64,000 nt of DNA from Strongylocentrotus droebachiensis (GCA_035222895.1 JAVYIG010002758.1:159001-223000), one strand, 5' to 3'; shown: positions 49,230-61,227, numbered from the stretch's first letter. Notes: generated by a model from the sequence alone, not told the origin. Made by a program: numbers and translations.

Positions 49230-49318
49230 AAAGTTCACAGGTGGACTGACTTGGGTTGGAACCCAAGACCTGTTAGTCCTGAGACCACTGATCTAACCAC
49301 TGAGCCATCTTTACCAGT
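49230..49318 (-). mobile_element. tRNA-like (SINE head or tRNA pseudogene)
   Basis: Read on the minus strand, TGGCTCAGTGGTTAGATCA fits a polymerase III A box and GGGTTCCAACCC, about 40 bases further, fits a B box. The acceptor arms do not pair, so it is not a functional tRNA. A tRNA-derived SINE fragment is most likely; the 3' portion and tail are not recognisable. Confidence 0.55.
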
Positions 49319-49379
49319 TGGTTAACTCCATATACAATGCAGTACTCATACACATAGGAGCAAAAACTAAATATATCTT

Positions 49380-49515
49380 TGGAGAGGAAAAGGGCATGTT
49401 AATAAAACTATAACAGAAGTAAAGGGTTAAATGAGGTCAGAAATACTTAGATAGGGGCATCAAATAAACTTCCTTTCAGAAGAAAAGGGCATCTTAATAA
49501 AATATAACAGAAGAA
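49380..49515. repeat. Two imperfect direct repeats
   Basis: GGAAAAGGGCATGTTAATAA (49386) and AGAAAAGGGCATCTTAATAA (49481) are each followed by an AACTATAACAGAAG-type word. AAAGGGCAT..TTAA hints at a distant link to the foldback family. Confidence 0.5.
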
Positions 49516-50548
49516 GTGTAGTTTGTAGTTAAACAAGAAGTATAAAGAATAAAACTTTGGTATTTACCTGATTGTAAATAAACATTTATTCAATGCTTTT
49601 CTTTTAGAACATTCATCTATTTTTCTTTACAGGGCTTTAATGCATCATTATACATCTGTGTACTAAATCCCATCAAATTTTTCTTCTGGAAGGAAACCAC
49701 AGCCATGCCTGCCAGTTACAAGCAAGTATACATCATGGCTTAGAACAAAAACATTTTCTCTTTTCTCCTTCAATACCACCATACGTCACATTCAATCTTC
49801 TACTTATCTCTTTCATCAAAAAACTTGTTCATGAAGTAATACATTTTCCATGAACAAATGAACTACACCTAAGGCAGAAATGAGGTAGAAGTAGAGTAGA
49901 ACGGAGCAATCTAGCGAGACATCTCCTTATTCTCATTCTCACTGGACACTGCCCCCTACTCGTATCCTTGCAGCAACATACTCCTCAATCTCTAATCACT
50001 TCACTATGATCACTATCTCTAATTCATTATATCTCTGTACTGCAACAGCAGTCGCAGACTAATTATCTCAGCAAGTAAATTTCCTCAATAATTGGGTCAT
50101 TAGCCATTAATACCAGGCTCCATCGAGCTGCTTTTCAATCAAAACATGATCGCTACCAAAGTCGTATTCAATAAATCTATAAATTGGCAGCTTCGGGTAA
50201 AAGCAATTTAGAATTGATATTTCATTTATGAAAATGCATGTTTCCAACCATGAAATCATTCCAAGAACCATTTGCATTTTGTAGTTTTTATGAAGAGTGG
50301 TTAATTGCATCGCTCGTGGAGAAATTAGCAAAGAAAATGGGTACATCTTCTTGAGCAAGATGGAAGCATTTTCCTCATCACTTTATAGATATCCACATTT
50401 GACATCATTATCTATGTAAGGATTCTCATTTTCTAGAAGCACACATAACATACTCCACACTTTATCATTCATTACTAAAACTGCAATGCAATTATCTGCT
50501 CTACTACAGTGTACATGTATAGTACATCATCTAGATAATCAAAATAGT
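49516..50548. other. Left flank of the tandem array, unique
   Basis: AT-rich. No gene supported. The array begins abruptly at TTGCAATGACG. Confidence 0.5.
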
Positions 50549-50603
50549 TGCAATGACGACCCTTCGTCATTGCCTTGTTTTCGTTCACATTCTGCCCCAT
50601 TAA
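50549..50603. repeat. 5' hairpin block, unit 1
   Basis: Arms CAATGACGA and TCGTCATTG enclose a CCCT loop, followed by CCTTGTTTTCGTTCACATTC. The same block precedes units 4 and 5 but not units 2 and 3. Its first bases mark the left edge of the array. Confidence 0.85.
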
Positions 50604-52398
50604 TATTCTCCTTTTCCTCCTTTTCCTCCTTATCGTCAGGAAATCGCATTCGTTTTGCACGTAGTGTTTGTGATTCCTAGTTAGGTGCTTTCCTCATGTC
50701 CTTTTCCTTTCAAATTTCATAGGCATAGTCTCTAACATCTCATCAAGGTCACTACATTCTTCGATTTTGGAAATCACTCATGCATGACCGTCCAGGCGCC
50801 ATTTTGTCCGTTTCTGGTCCATTTTAAGGCCTTTATATCTTCCTTCCTATCTCCACTATCCTTTATCCTACAAACTTCTAACAAATTCCTCTAGATAGTC
50901 TGAGAGATGTTCTTTCATCTGCGACACATGACTTGACCTTCAAAATGCCATCTTCATACTCGAAATTCAAATCTAAAACCGACTCCGTCAAAAATCTCTC
51001 AAGTTCTTGAAAAATGGACCCCTAAATAATCTAAAACTGCCATAACTTTCTCATATAAATTCCGTTTTGTATTTAAATCTCACAGTATCTTCATCTCATA
51101 ATTGCACATAGCCATGCCAAATTTCACGCTCCAATGGCTTTGCACAACATAAATAGCGCCCTCTAAAGTTCTGGGAATTGGCTTTCTCTCTGTGGCCGTA
51201 TCTCCATAATGGCTTGGCAAACCCGTACCCTTTTTTGGATTTAGATACTTGAGGATATGCCCTTTCCAGCCATATACAAAATTATATACCCTATCACTGA
51301 CCAAATTTGAGAAAATTGCCCTCCAAATTCGCCATTTTCACGAAAATTCCGAAATAACTTCAACTTGCTCTAAAATGGCGATCTTTAAACCTAACTCGAT
51401 GAAACTTGACAGACACATGTATCCATATACGTGTCAACTGTCTGCCAAGTTTGGTAAATTTTAATAACGTCAGCGCAAAGTTATCGCCAAAAATGATGAA
51501 TTTGCTATGCATTACGTAATAGCGCCTTTAATGCGTGCAGTACATTGCGTGCAGATGACAATAGTGTCAAACTGACCGCAATGAAGTGCCCTTTCGAATG
51601 ATACCAAGTATGGTATATGTTTACACAGAAAATTGTGAGTAAATCGCATTTGAACAAGGGTCACTATACGAATTCCGCCCGATTATAACACTTATCGGCC
51701 ATGACGTCATTTTTTTCAGACTACTTTTCGCCCCCTAAACATCCTTTTTTTTCCTTGAAAATTTGCAATGACATTCCGAGATGCAATACGCAGGGCACCT
51801 CGTGACCGGATTTTTGGAATTAGTCAAGGGGGCCATTTAAGACGCCATTTTGTCCTTTAAATCTATTTTACATCACATGTTTCGATTGGATTATCATAGA
51901 AATAAAGAGAGTAGTTTACAATAACAACCATGAAATTTTCTTTCCAATGATACCATATACGGCCCATAAAGAGACATAAATAGAGAGAGAAAAAACAATT
52001 TAACTCCGGTCATAATACAGATCCTGTACGTTTTCCGCCCATGCATTACACGCATTGTCTATGGGGCAAATCGGGTTCACGCTTTTGACCCCTAGAACGA
52101 TCTTGATTGCAATGACGAACATGCAACTAATCCCATTTGTTTTTGCACGCAGTGCTTGCGAGCCCTTTCTAGGTTCTTTCCCCTATCCCAATTTCTTTCA
52201 AACATCGTAGGCATAGTCACTACCATCCCATCAAGGTCACTATTGAGGCCTTTCTTTCGCCCTACCTGTCTCCAATATTACAGAAGCTAAAGACTTCGTA
52301 CAAATTGCTCTGGATAGTCCGAGAGAAGCTCTTTTGTTCGACACGTAGAAACACGGCGTCATTGCACGCACATCGTTGTGACACGATTGCATTTCTAG
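50604..52398. repeat. Array unit 1
   Basis: From TATTCTCC to the CTAG end. The 5' portion (50640-50930) and 3' portion (about 52127-52350) are diverged direct repeats of each other: both carry TTTTGCACG.AGTG.TTG, CATAGTC, ATCAAGGTCACTA and AGATAGTC/GGATAGTC-GAGAGA words. An ATGACGTCAT palindrome is at 51701-51710. Open reads of 60-80 residues are not genes: they have no initiation or domain logic and decay in unit 4. Confidence 0.85.
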
Positions 52399-54201
52399 TA
52401 TTCTCCTTTTCCTCCTTTTCCTCCTTATCCTTATCGTCAGGAAATCGCATTCGTTTTGCACGTAGTGTTTGTGATTCCTAGTTAGGTGCTTTCCTCATGT
52501 CCTTTTCCTTTCAAATTTCATAGGCATAGTCTCTAACATCTCATCAAGGTCACTACATTCTTCGATTTTGGAAATCACTCATGCATGACCGTCCAGGCGC
52601 CATTTTGTCCGTTTCTGGTCCATTTTAAGGCCTTTATATCTTCCTTCCTATCTCCACTATCCTTTATCCTACAAACTTCTAACAAATTCCTCTAGATAGT
52701 CTGAGAGATGTTCTTTCATCTGCGACACATGACTTGACCTTCAAAATGCCATCTTCATACTCGAAATTCAAATCTAAAACCGACTCCGTCAAAAATCTCT
52801 CAAGTTCTTGAAAAATGGACCCCTAAATAATCTAAAACTGCCATAACTTTCTCATATAAATTCCGTTTTGTATTTAAATCTCACAGTATCTTTATCTCAT
52901 AATTGCAAATAGCCATGCCAAATTTCACGCTCCAATGGCTTTGCACAACATAAATAGCGCCCTCTAAAGTTCTGGGAATTGGCTTTCTGTCTGTGGCCGT
53001 ATATCCATAATGGCTTGGCAAACCCGTACCCTTTTTTGGATTTAGATACTTGAAGATATGCCCTTTCCAGCCATATACAAAATTATATACCCTATCACTG
53101 ACCAAATTTGAGAAAATTGCCCTCCAAATTCGCCATTTTCAAGAAAATTGAGAAATAACTTCAACTTGCTCTAAAATGGCGATCGTTATACCTACATCAA
53201 TGAAACTTTGCAGACATATGTATCCATATACGTGACAACTGTTTATAAAGTTTGGTAAAATTCGAATATGTCAGCGCAAAGTTATCGCCAAAAAATGATG
53301 AATTTTCTATGGATTACGTAATAGCGCGTTCAATGCGCGCAATACATTGCGCGCAGTTAACAATGGTGTCAAACTGACCGCAATGAAGTGCCCTTTCGGA
53401 TGATACCAAGTATTATATATGTTCACACAGAAAATTGTGAGTAAATCGCATTTGAACAAAGATCACTACACGAATTCCGCCGAGTTTCGGCCCGAACCTA
53501 ACACGTTTCGGCTATGACGTCATTTTTTCAGACTGCTTTTCGCCCCTTAAACGTCCTTTTTTTTCCTTGAAAATTTGCAGTGACATGCCGAGTTCCAATA
53601 CGCAGGGCACTTTTTGGCCGGATTTTTGAAATTGGTCAAGGGGGCCATTTAAGACGCCATTTTGTCCTATACATCTATTTTACATCACGTGTTTCGATAG
53701 GATTATCATAGAAAAAAAGAGAGTGGTTTACAATAACAACCATGAAATTCTCTTTCTAATGATACCAAATACGGCCCATAAAGAGACGTAAAGAGAGAGA
53801 GAAAAAACAATTTAACTCCGGCCATAATACAGATCCTGCACGTTTTCCGCCCATTCATTACACGCATTTTCTATGGGGCATATCGGGTTCACGCTTTTGA
53901 CCCCTAGAACGATCTTGATTGATTTGACGAACATGCAACTAATCCCATTTGTTTTTGCACGCAGTGCTTGCGAGCCCTTTCTAGGTTTTTTCCCCTATCC
54001 CAATTTCTTTCAAACTTCGTAGGCATAGTCACATGAAGGTCACTATTGAGGCCTTTCTTTCGCCCTACCTGTCTCCAATATTACAGAAGCTAAAGACTTC
54101 GTACAAATTGCTCTGGATAGTCCGAGAGAAGCTCTTTCGTTCGACACGTAGAAACACGGCGTCATTGCACGCACATCGTTGTGACACGATTGCATTTCTA
54201 G
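52399..54201. repeat. Array unit 2
   Basis: Joined to unit 1 without a hairpin block (CTAG directly followed by TATTCTCC). Its first ~700 bases are almost the same as units 1 and 3, while its second half (from about 53150) has many substitutions and small indels, so the unit looks mosaic. ATGACGTCAT is at 53514-53523. Confidence 0.85.
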
Positions 54202-56002
54202 TATTCTCCTTTTCCTCCTTTTCCTCCTTATCCTTATCGTCAGGAAATCGCATTCGTTTTGCACGTAGTGTTTGTGATTCCTAGTTAGGTGCTTTCCTCA
54301 TGTCCTTTTCCTTTCAAATTTCATAGGCATAGTCTCTAACATCTCATCAAGGTCACTACATTCTTCGATTTTGGAAATCACTCATGCATGACCGTCCAGG
54401 CGCCTTTTTGTCCGTTTCTGGTCCATTTTAAGGCCTTTATATCTTCCTTCCTATCTCCACTATCCTTTATCCTACAAACTTCTAACAAATTCCTCTAGAT
54501 AGTCTGAGAGATGTTCTTTCATCTGCGACACATGACTTGACCTTCAAAATGCCATCTTCATACTCGAAATTCAAATCTAAAACCGACTCCGTCAAAAATC
54601 TCTCAAGTTCTTGAAAAATGGACCCCTAAATAATCTAAAACTGCCATAACTTTCTCATATAAATTCCGTTTTGTATTTAAATCTCACAGTATCTTCATCT
54701 CATAATTGCACATAGCCATGCCAAATTTCACGCTCCAATGGCTTTGCACAACATAAATAGCGCCCTCTAAAGTTCTGGGAATTGGCTTTCTCTCTGTGGC
54801 CGTATCTCCATAATGGCTTGGCAAACCCGTACCCTTTTTTGGATTTAGATACTTGAGGATATGCCCTTTCCAGCCATATACAAAATTATATACCCTATCA
54901 CTGACCAAATTTGAGAAAATTGCCCTCCAAATTCGCCATTTTCACGAAAATTCCGAAATAACTTCAACTTGCTCTAAAATGGCGATCTTTAAACCTAACT
55001 CGATGAAACTTGGCAGACACATGTATCCATATACGTGTCAACTGTCTGCCAAGTTTGGTAAATTTTAATAACGTCAGCGCAAAGTTATCGCCAAAAATGA
55101 TGAATTTGCTATGCATTACGTAATAGCGCCTTTAATGCGTGCAGTACATTGCGTGCAGATGACAATAGTGTCAAACTGACCGCAATGAAGTGCCCTTTCG
55201 AATGATACCAAGTATGGTATATGTTTACACAGAAAATTGTGAGTAAATCGCATTTGAACAAGGGTCACTATACGAATTCCGCCCGATTATAACACTTATC
55301 GGCCATGACGTCATTTTTTTCAGACTACTTTTCGCCCCCTAAACATCCTTTTTTTTCCTTGAAAATTTGCAATGACATTCCGAGATGCAATACGCAGGGC
55401 ACCTCGTGACCGGATTTTTGGAATTAGTCAAGGGGGCCATTTAAGACGCCATTTTGTCCTTTAAATCTATTTTACATCACATGTTTCGATTGGATTATCA
55501 TAGAAATAAAGAGAGTAGTTTACAATAACAACCATGAAATTTTCTTTCCAATGATACCATATACGGCCCATAAAGAGACATAAATAGAGAGAGAAAAAAC
55601 AATTTAACTCCGGTCATAATACAGATCCTGTACGTTTTCCGCCCATGCATTACACGCATTGTCTATGGGGCAAATCGGGTTCACGCTTTTGACCCCTAGA
55701 ACGATCTTGATTGCAATGACGAACATGCAACTAATCCCATTTGTTTTTGCACGCAGTGCTTGCGAGCCCTTTCTAGGTTCTTTCCCCTATCCCAATTTCT
55801 TTCAAACATCGTAGGCATAGTCACTACCATCCCATCAAGGTCACTATTGAGGCCTTTCTTTCGCCCTACCTGTCTCCAATATTACAGAAGCTAAAGACTT
55901 CGTACAAATTGCTCTGGATAGTCCGAGAGAAGCTCTTTCGTTCGACATGTAGAAACACGGCGTCATTGCACGCACATCGTTGTGACACGATTGCATTTCT
56001 AG
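54202..56002. repeat. Array unit 3, near-identical to unit 1
   Basis: Directly joined to unit 2. The 74-residue minus-strand read is identical to that of unit 1, and the 71-residue plus-strand read differs by one residue. The 5' end shares the TCCTTATCCTTATCGTCAGG variant with unit 2, whereas unit 1 lacks the extra CTTATC. ATGACGTCAT is at 55305-55314. Confidence 0.85.
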
Positions 56003-56133
56003 TATTCTCCTTTTTGCAATGACGAACCTTCGTCATTGCCTTGTTTTCGTTCACATTCTTCTTATTAATATTCTTACTTGCAATGACGACCCTTCGTCAT
56101 TGCCTTGTTTTCGTTCACATTCTGCCCCATTAA
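56003..56133. repeat. Double hairpin block between units 3 and 4
   Basis: After TATTCTCCTTTT come two hairpin blocks, one with an AACC loop (arms at about 56017) and one with the standard CCCT loop (56081). Each is followed by the CCTTGTTTTCGTTCACATTC word. This is the only doubled block and accounts for the long 3-to-4 spacing. Confidence 0.8.
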
Positions 56134-57670
56134 TATTTTCCTTTTCCTTTTCCTTTTCCTTTTCGTCCTGAAATCCCATTCGTTTTGCACGTAGTGCTTG
56201 TTATTCCTAGTTAGGTGCTTTCCTCATGTCCTTTTCCTTTCAAATTTCATGGGCATAGTCTCTAACATCTCATCAAGGTCACTACATTCTTCGATTTTCG
56301 AAATTACTCATGCATAACCGTCCAGGCGCCATTTTGTCCGTTTCTGGTCCATTTTAAGGCCTTTCTATCTTCCTTCCTATCTCCACTATCCTAGATCCTA
56401 CAAACTTCTAACAAATTCACCTAGATAGTCCAAGAGATGTTCTTTCATCTGCGACGTATAACCTGACCTTCAAAATGCCATCTTCATACTCAAAATTCAA
56501 ATCTGAAACCGTCTCTGTCAACAATTTCTCAAATTCCTGAAAAATTGACCCCTAAATAATCTAAAACTGCCATAACTTTCTCATATAAATTCCGTTTTGT
56601 ATTTAAATCACACAGTATCTTTATCTCATAATTGCACATAGCCATGGCAAATTTCACGCTCCAATGCCTTTGCAAAACATAAATAGCGCCCTCTAAAGTT
56701 CTGGGAATTGGCTTTCTTTCTGTGGCCGTATCTCCATTATGGCTTGGCAAACCCGTACCCTTTTTTGGATTTAGATACTTGAAGATATGCCCTTTCCAGC
56801 CAAATACAAAATTATATACCCTAACACTGACTGACTTTGAGAAAAATGCCCTCCAAATTCGCCATTTTCAAGAAAATTGAGAAATAACTTCAAATTGCTC
56901 TAAATTAGCGATCTTTATACCTATATCAATGAAACTTGGCAGACATATGTATCCATATACGTGACAGGCTGTCTACCAAGTTTTGTAAAATTCGAATATG
57001 TCAGCACAAAGTTATCGCTAAAAATGATGAATTTGCTATGCATTACGTAATAGCGCGTTTAATGCGTGCAATACATTGCGCGAAGATAACAATGGTGTCA
57101 AACTGACCGCAATGAAGTGCCCTTTCGAATGATACCAAGTATAGTATATGTTCACACAGAAAATTGTGAATAAATCGCATTTGAACAAAGGTCACTACAC
57201 GAATTCCGCCGAGTTTCCGCCCGAATCTAACACGTATCGGCTACGACGTCATTTTTTCAGACTATTTTTCGCCCCCTAAACATCCTCTTTTTTCCTTGAA
57301 AATTTGCAATGACATTCCGAGATGCAATACGCAGGGCACCTCTTGGCCGGATTTTTGAAATTAGTCAAGGGGGCCATTTAAGACGCCATTTTGTCCTTTA
57401 AATCTATTTTACATCACATGTTTCGATAGGATTATCATAGAAAAAAAGAGAGTAGTTTACAATAACAACTATGAAATTCTCTTTCCAATGATACCATATA
57501 CGGCCCATAAAGAGACATAAAGAGAGAGAGAAAAAACAATTTAACTCCGGTCATAATACAGATCCTGTACGTTTTCCGCCCATGCATTACACGCATTGTC
57601 TATGGGGCAAATCGGGTTCACGCTTTTGACCCCTAGAACGATCTTGATTGCAATGACGAACATGCAACTA
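56134..57670. repeat. Array unit 4, 3'-truncated
   Basis: More diverged than units 1-3 throughout. It stops at GACGAACATGCAACTAA, losing about 330 bases of the 3' part including the inverted word, the hairpin and CTAG. The next base pairs are the TTGCAATGACGA of the following block. The break lies about 13 bases past an internal TTGCAATGACGA, so recombination or slippage at this repeated word is plausible. The ATGACGTCAT site is altered to ACGACGTCAT. Confidence 0.85.
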
Positions 57671-57727
57671 ATTGCAATGACGACCCTTCGTCATTGCCTT
57701 GTTTTCGTTCACATTCTGCCCCATTAA
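57671..57727. repeat. 5' hairpin block, unit 5
   Basis: Same block as at 50549-50603, including arms, loop and the CACATTCTGCCCCATTAA tail. Confidence 0.85.
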
Positions 57728-59535
57728 TATTCTCCTTTTCCTCCTTTTCCTCCTTATCGTCAGGAAATCGCATTCGTTTTGCACGTAGTGTTTGTGATTC
57801 CTAGTTAGGTGCTTTCCTCATGTCCTTTTCCTTTCAAATTTCATAGGCATAGTCTCTAACATCTCATCAAGGTCACTACATTCTTCGATTTTGGAAATCA
57901 CTCATGCATAACCGTCCAGGCGCCATTTTGTCCGTTTCTGGTGCATTTTAAGGCCTTTCTATCTTCCTTCCTATCTCCACTATCCTAGATCCTACAAACT
58001 TCTAACAAATTCCTCTAGATAGTCTGAGAGATGTTCTTTCATCTGCGACACATGATTTGACCTTCAAAATGCCATCTTCATACTCAAAATTCAAATCTAA
58101 AACCGACTCCGTCAAAAATCTCTCAAGTTCTTGAAAAATGGACCCCTAAATAATCTAAAACTGCCATAACTTTCTCATATAAATTCCGTTTTGTATTTAA
58201 ATCTCACAGTATCTTTATCTCATACTTGCACATAGCCATGCCAAATTTCACGCTCCAATGGCTTTGCACAACATAAATAGCGCCCTCTAAAGTTCTGGGA
58301 ATTGGCTTTCTCTCTGTGGCCGTATCTCCATAATGGCTTGGCAAACCCGTACCCTTTTTTGGATTTAGATACTTGAAGATATGCCCTTTCCAGCCATTTA
58401 CAAAATTATATACCCTTACACTGACCGACTTTGAGAAAAATGCCCTCCAAATTCGCCATTTTCGAGAAAATTCCAAAATAACTTCAACTTGCTCTAAAAT
58501 CGCGATCTTTATACCTATATCAATGAAACTTGGCAGACATATGTATCCATATACGTGACAACTGTTTGCTAAGTTTAATAAAATTCGAATATGTCAGCAC
58601 AAAGTTATCGCCAAAAATGATGAATTTGCTATGCATTACGTAATAGCGCCTATAATGCGTGCAGTACATTGCGCGCAGATGACAATGGTGTTAAACTGAC
58701 CGCAATGAAGTGCCCTTTCAAATGATACCAAGTATGGTATATGTTCACACAGAAAATTTTGAGTAAATCACATTTGAATAAGGGTCACTATACGATTTCC
58801 GCCGAGTTTCCGCCCAATATTATAACACGTATTGGCTATGACGTCATTTCTCAGACTTTCTTTCGCCCCCTAAACATCCTTTTTTTTCCTTGAAATTTTG
58901 CAGTGTCATTTCGAGTTGCAGTACGCAGGGCACCTCGTGGCCGGATTTTTGAAATTGGTCAAGGGGGTCATTAAAAACGCCATTTTGTACTATAAATCTA
59001 TTTTACATCACGTGTTTCGATAGGATTATCATAGACAAAAAAAGAGTGGTTTACAATAACAACCATGTAATTTTCTTTCTAATGATACCAAATACGGCCC
59101 ATAAAGAGACATCAAGAGAGAGAGAAAAAACAATTTAACTCCGGTCATAATACAGATCCTGTAGTTTTTCCGCCCATGCATTACACGCATTGTCTATGGG
59201 ACATATCGGGTTCACGCTTTTGGCTCCCAGAACGATCTTTATTGCGATGACGAACATATGCACCAAATCCCATTGGTTTTTGCACGCAGTGCTTGCGAGC
59301 CCTTTCTAGGTTCTTTCCCCTATCCCAATTTCTTTCAAACTTCGTAGGCATAGTTACTACTATCCCATCAAGGTCACTGTTGAGGCCTTTCTTTCGCCCT
59401 ACCTATCTCCAATATCACAGAAGCTACAGACTTCGTACGAATTGCTCTGGATAGTCCGAGAGAAGCTCTTTCGTTTGACACGTAGAAACATGGCGTCATT
59501 GCACGCACATCGTTGTGACACGATTGCATTTCTAG
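57728..59535. repeat. Array unit 5, complete 3' end
   Basis: Begins with the TCCTTATCGTCAGG form of unit 1 and ends with CGTCATTGCA (59494-59503), the hairpin ATCGTTGTGACACGAT (59509-59524) and TGCATTTCTAG. The next base, T, opens unique DNA. Its interior is the most diverged together with unit 4. ATGACGTCAT is at 58838-58847. Confidence 0.85.
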
Positions 59536-61227
59536 TGTTGAATTTGTTTTAGTTTTGTTACAGAAATTAGAGGGAGATTGTGTTGCTATATGTCCTTCTC
59601 TTTAAAAAGGTAGCAACAACCAACAGTGAAGAAAAAAAATCTCCTGAGAAAAATGTATCTATTCAGTTCTTCATAATTTTTCCTGCACAACATTATTACT
59701 CAATGTACCACTGAAATTAGGAAATACAATTTTATGTGTAACCTACATTTGATTCTATGATGCCAGGTTTTTAATTAGTTCCCAACTTCCCATTTTTAAT
59801 ATCAATCTATGCCAATCCTGATCCTATTTTAACTTTATTGGAGAAAAAAAAAGTTCTTCCTTAATCTAAACAGATCTGTTGTTAACTGCATGCAAAGGAT
59901 TTGAAGCAGTACCAACATTTTAAAGCAAAATAAAGTAAGTGAGAAACAACCCATCTAAAGGTATCTAATGGAACAATAATTACTCTTATCCTATGAACTC
60001 ATGGCTTGAGAAATCAAATATTTGGGCAAAACTATAACAAAAACTTAAATAATGCTGCATCAAATGAATTCAATTCTCTTGAGTTAAATTTGTCATTTTA
60101 ATTTCAATTAAATCTTGAAAAGCAGACACGTACAAGAGCCAAAACGTTTCAGGTTCACGACTGCATACAACACTTTGATACGTGCTTCACATTCAAAGGC
60201 AATCGGAGAAGCTTGCACACATCAATGCAAGTACCGTACTTTAAAACTCAACAAAACATCCCGTCCGACTCTTAAATATCGTTTGCCATTGCAACTCCTG
60301 CAGGGCAAAGTCGAGTTCAGTTTACATGAAGAAGGGGAAAGACTACACCTCAAGTTCAGAACAAGTTCTTCTTTTTCACTTTATTGCATTAGCAAAACCA
60401 ACATGCTCCTCCTTCCATGTTGTTCTACAGGGGCCGTTCAGATAAGGAGCAGGTTTTGGTGCAATATTGGGTTTCAGATAGACAAACAATAAATGAGTTG
60501 TTTCAATGTGGCATGAATGGTCTGGACAGATTGGACCAACTGCTTTGAACGATAGCTAATTCTATAGAGACTGTCTTGATTTCATATAACATGTTGAATG
60601 TGCTTACATAAATATCAAAGTAACAATTTCATCTCTTTCTTCTAACTCGACAAGTCATTGAAATGCACAATAACTAAGGCATGATTCCCAAGCCCTTTGG
60701 AAGAAATTACCGCCGTTACATGAATCATAAAAATAACAATTGCACTATTTAAAAAGAATATTACCTCATTGAATTGCAATACAGTTTTTCTTTTGTAAAG
60801 TAAAATAAAAAGGTATTGGAATATGACGTATGTTAGGTGTAATAACATTTGAGTTGTTCTCACAAAGAAAGATAAAGTTTTGGAAGAGTAACCTTTTGTT
60901 TGGAGCAATATACCTGTATTTTAATGCCCTTTTAAATAAGCCCTTTAGAAAGTGACATTTTCTAGCAATCAAATAAATCAACACACGTTTGCATACCTCT
61001 GCTAATCTAATGAACATACATCTTATAGAAGCTGAAAAGTAAAACTTTTTATACATTGCTGATGATGTTGATTATTCCGTATTTTCCATACTTTATTGTA
61101 TGAATACATGTTTATCTGCTTTGATTGTATTATCATTAAAATGAAATACATAAATGATAGATAGATAGATTGATTTTTTTTATATGTCTGAACATGTACA
61201 TGTATGTATACTTGTTGTTTTTTATGA
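59536..61227. other. Right flank of the array, unique AT-rich
   Basis: A 125-residue plus-strand read (60115-60492) is uncharacterised and not called a gene. TGGCATGAATGGTCTG at about 60512 is a fragment of the 32103-32296 MITE. Around 60899-60940 the words TTTGGAGCAATAT and TTTAATGCCCTTT look like a decayed foldback copy. Confidence 0.45.

Larger units (their letters stand above)
50549..59535. repeat. Tandem array of five ~1.8-kb units (possible Helitron/Helentron-type elements)
   Basis: The sequence CACAGTATCT recurs in the same context at 51081, 52882, 54685, 56611 and 58205, giving spacings of 1801, 1803, 1926 and 1594. All units are in direct order. The array starts with TTGCAATGACG. 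Units 1, 2, 3 and 5 end with the inverted word CGTCATTGCA, then a hairpin (ATCGTTGTGACACGAT), then TGCATTTCTAG followed by T. A 5' terminal word inverted just before a 3' hairpin and a CTAG-type end is the layout described for Helitrons and Helentron-related non-autonomous elements, which also form head-to-tail arrays. No helicase or other gene is present. A satellite of unrelated origin is the alternative. Confidence 0.85.

Noticed and set aside
49230-49318. Functional tRNA gene
   Set aside because: A and B box words are present, but the acceptor stem does not pair and the T arm is off register.
51080-51304. Recurring 74-residue minus-strand read in the tandem array (MVSDRVYNFVYGW...)
   Set aside because: Recurs because the DNA unit recurs. 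It is interrupted in unit 4, varies at replacement sites in unit 2 and shares its bases with an equally open plus-strand read, so there is no sign of protein-level selection.
50549-59535. CRISPR-like or bacterial repeat interpretation of the array
   Set aside because: The units are 1.8 kb, not short repeats with spacers, and the setting is eukaryotic.
60115-60492. 125-residue plus-strand frame
   Set aside because: No recognisable domain, signal peptide or splice context; in AT-rich flank DNA one frame of this length can arise by chance.
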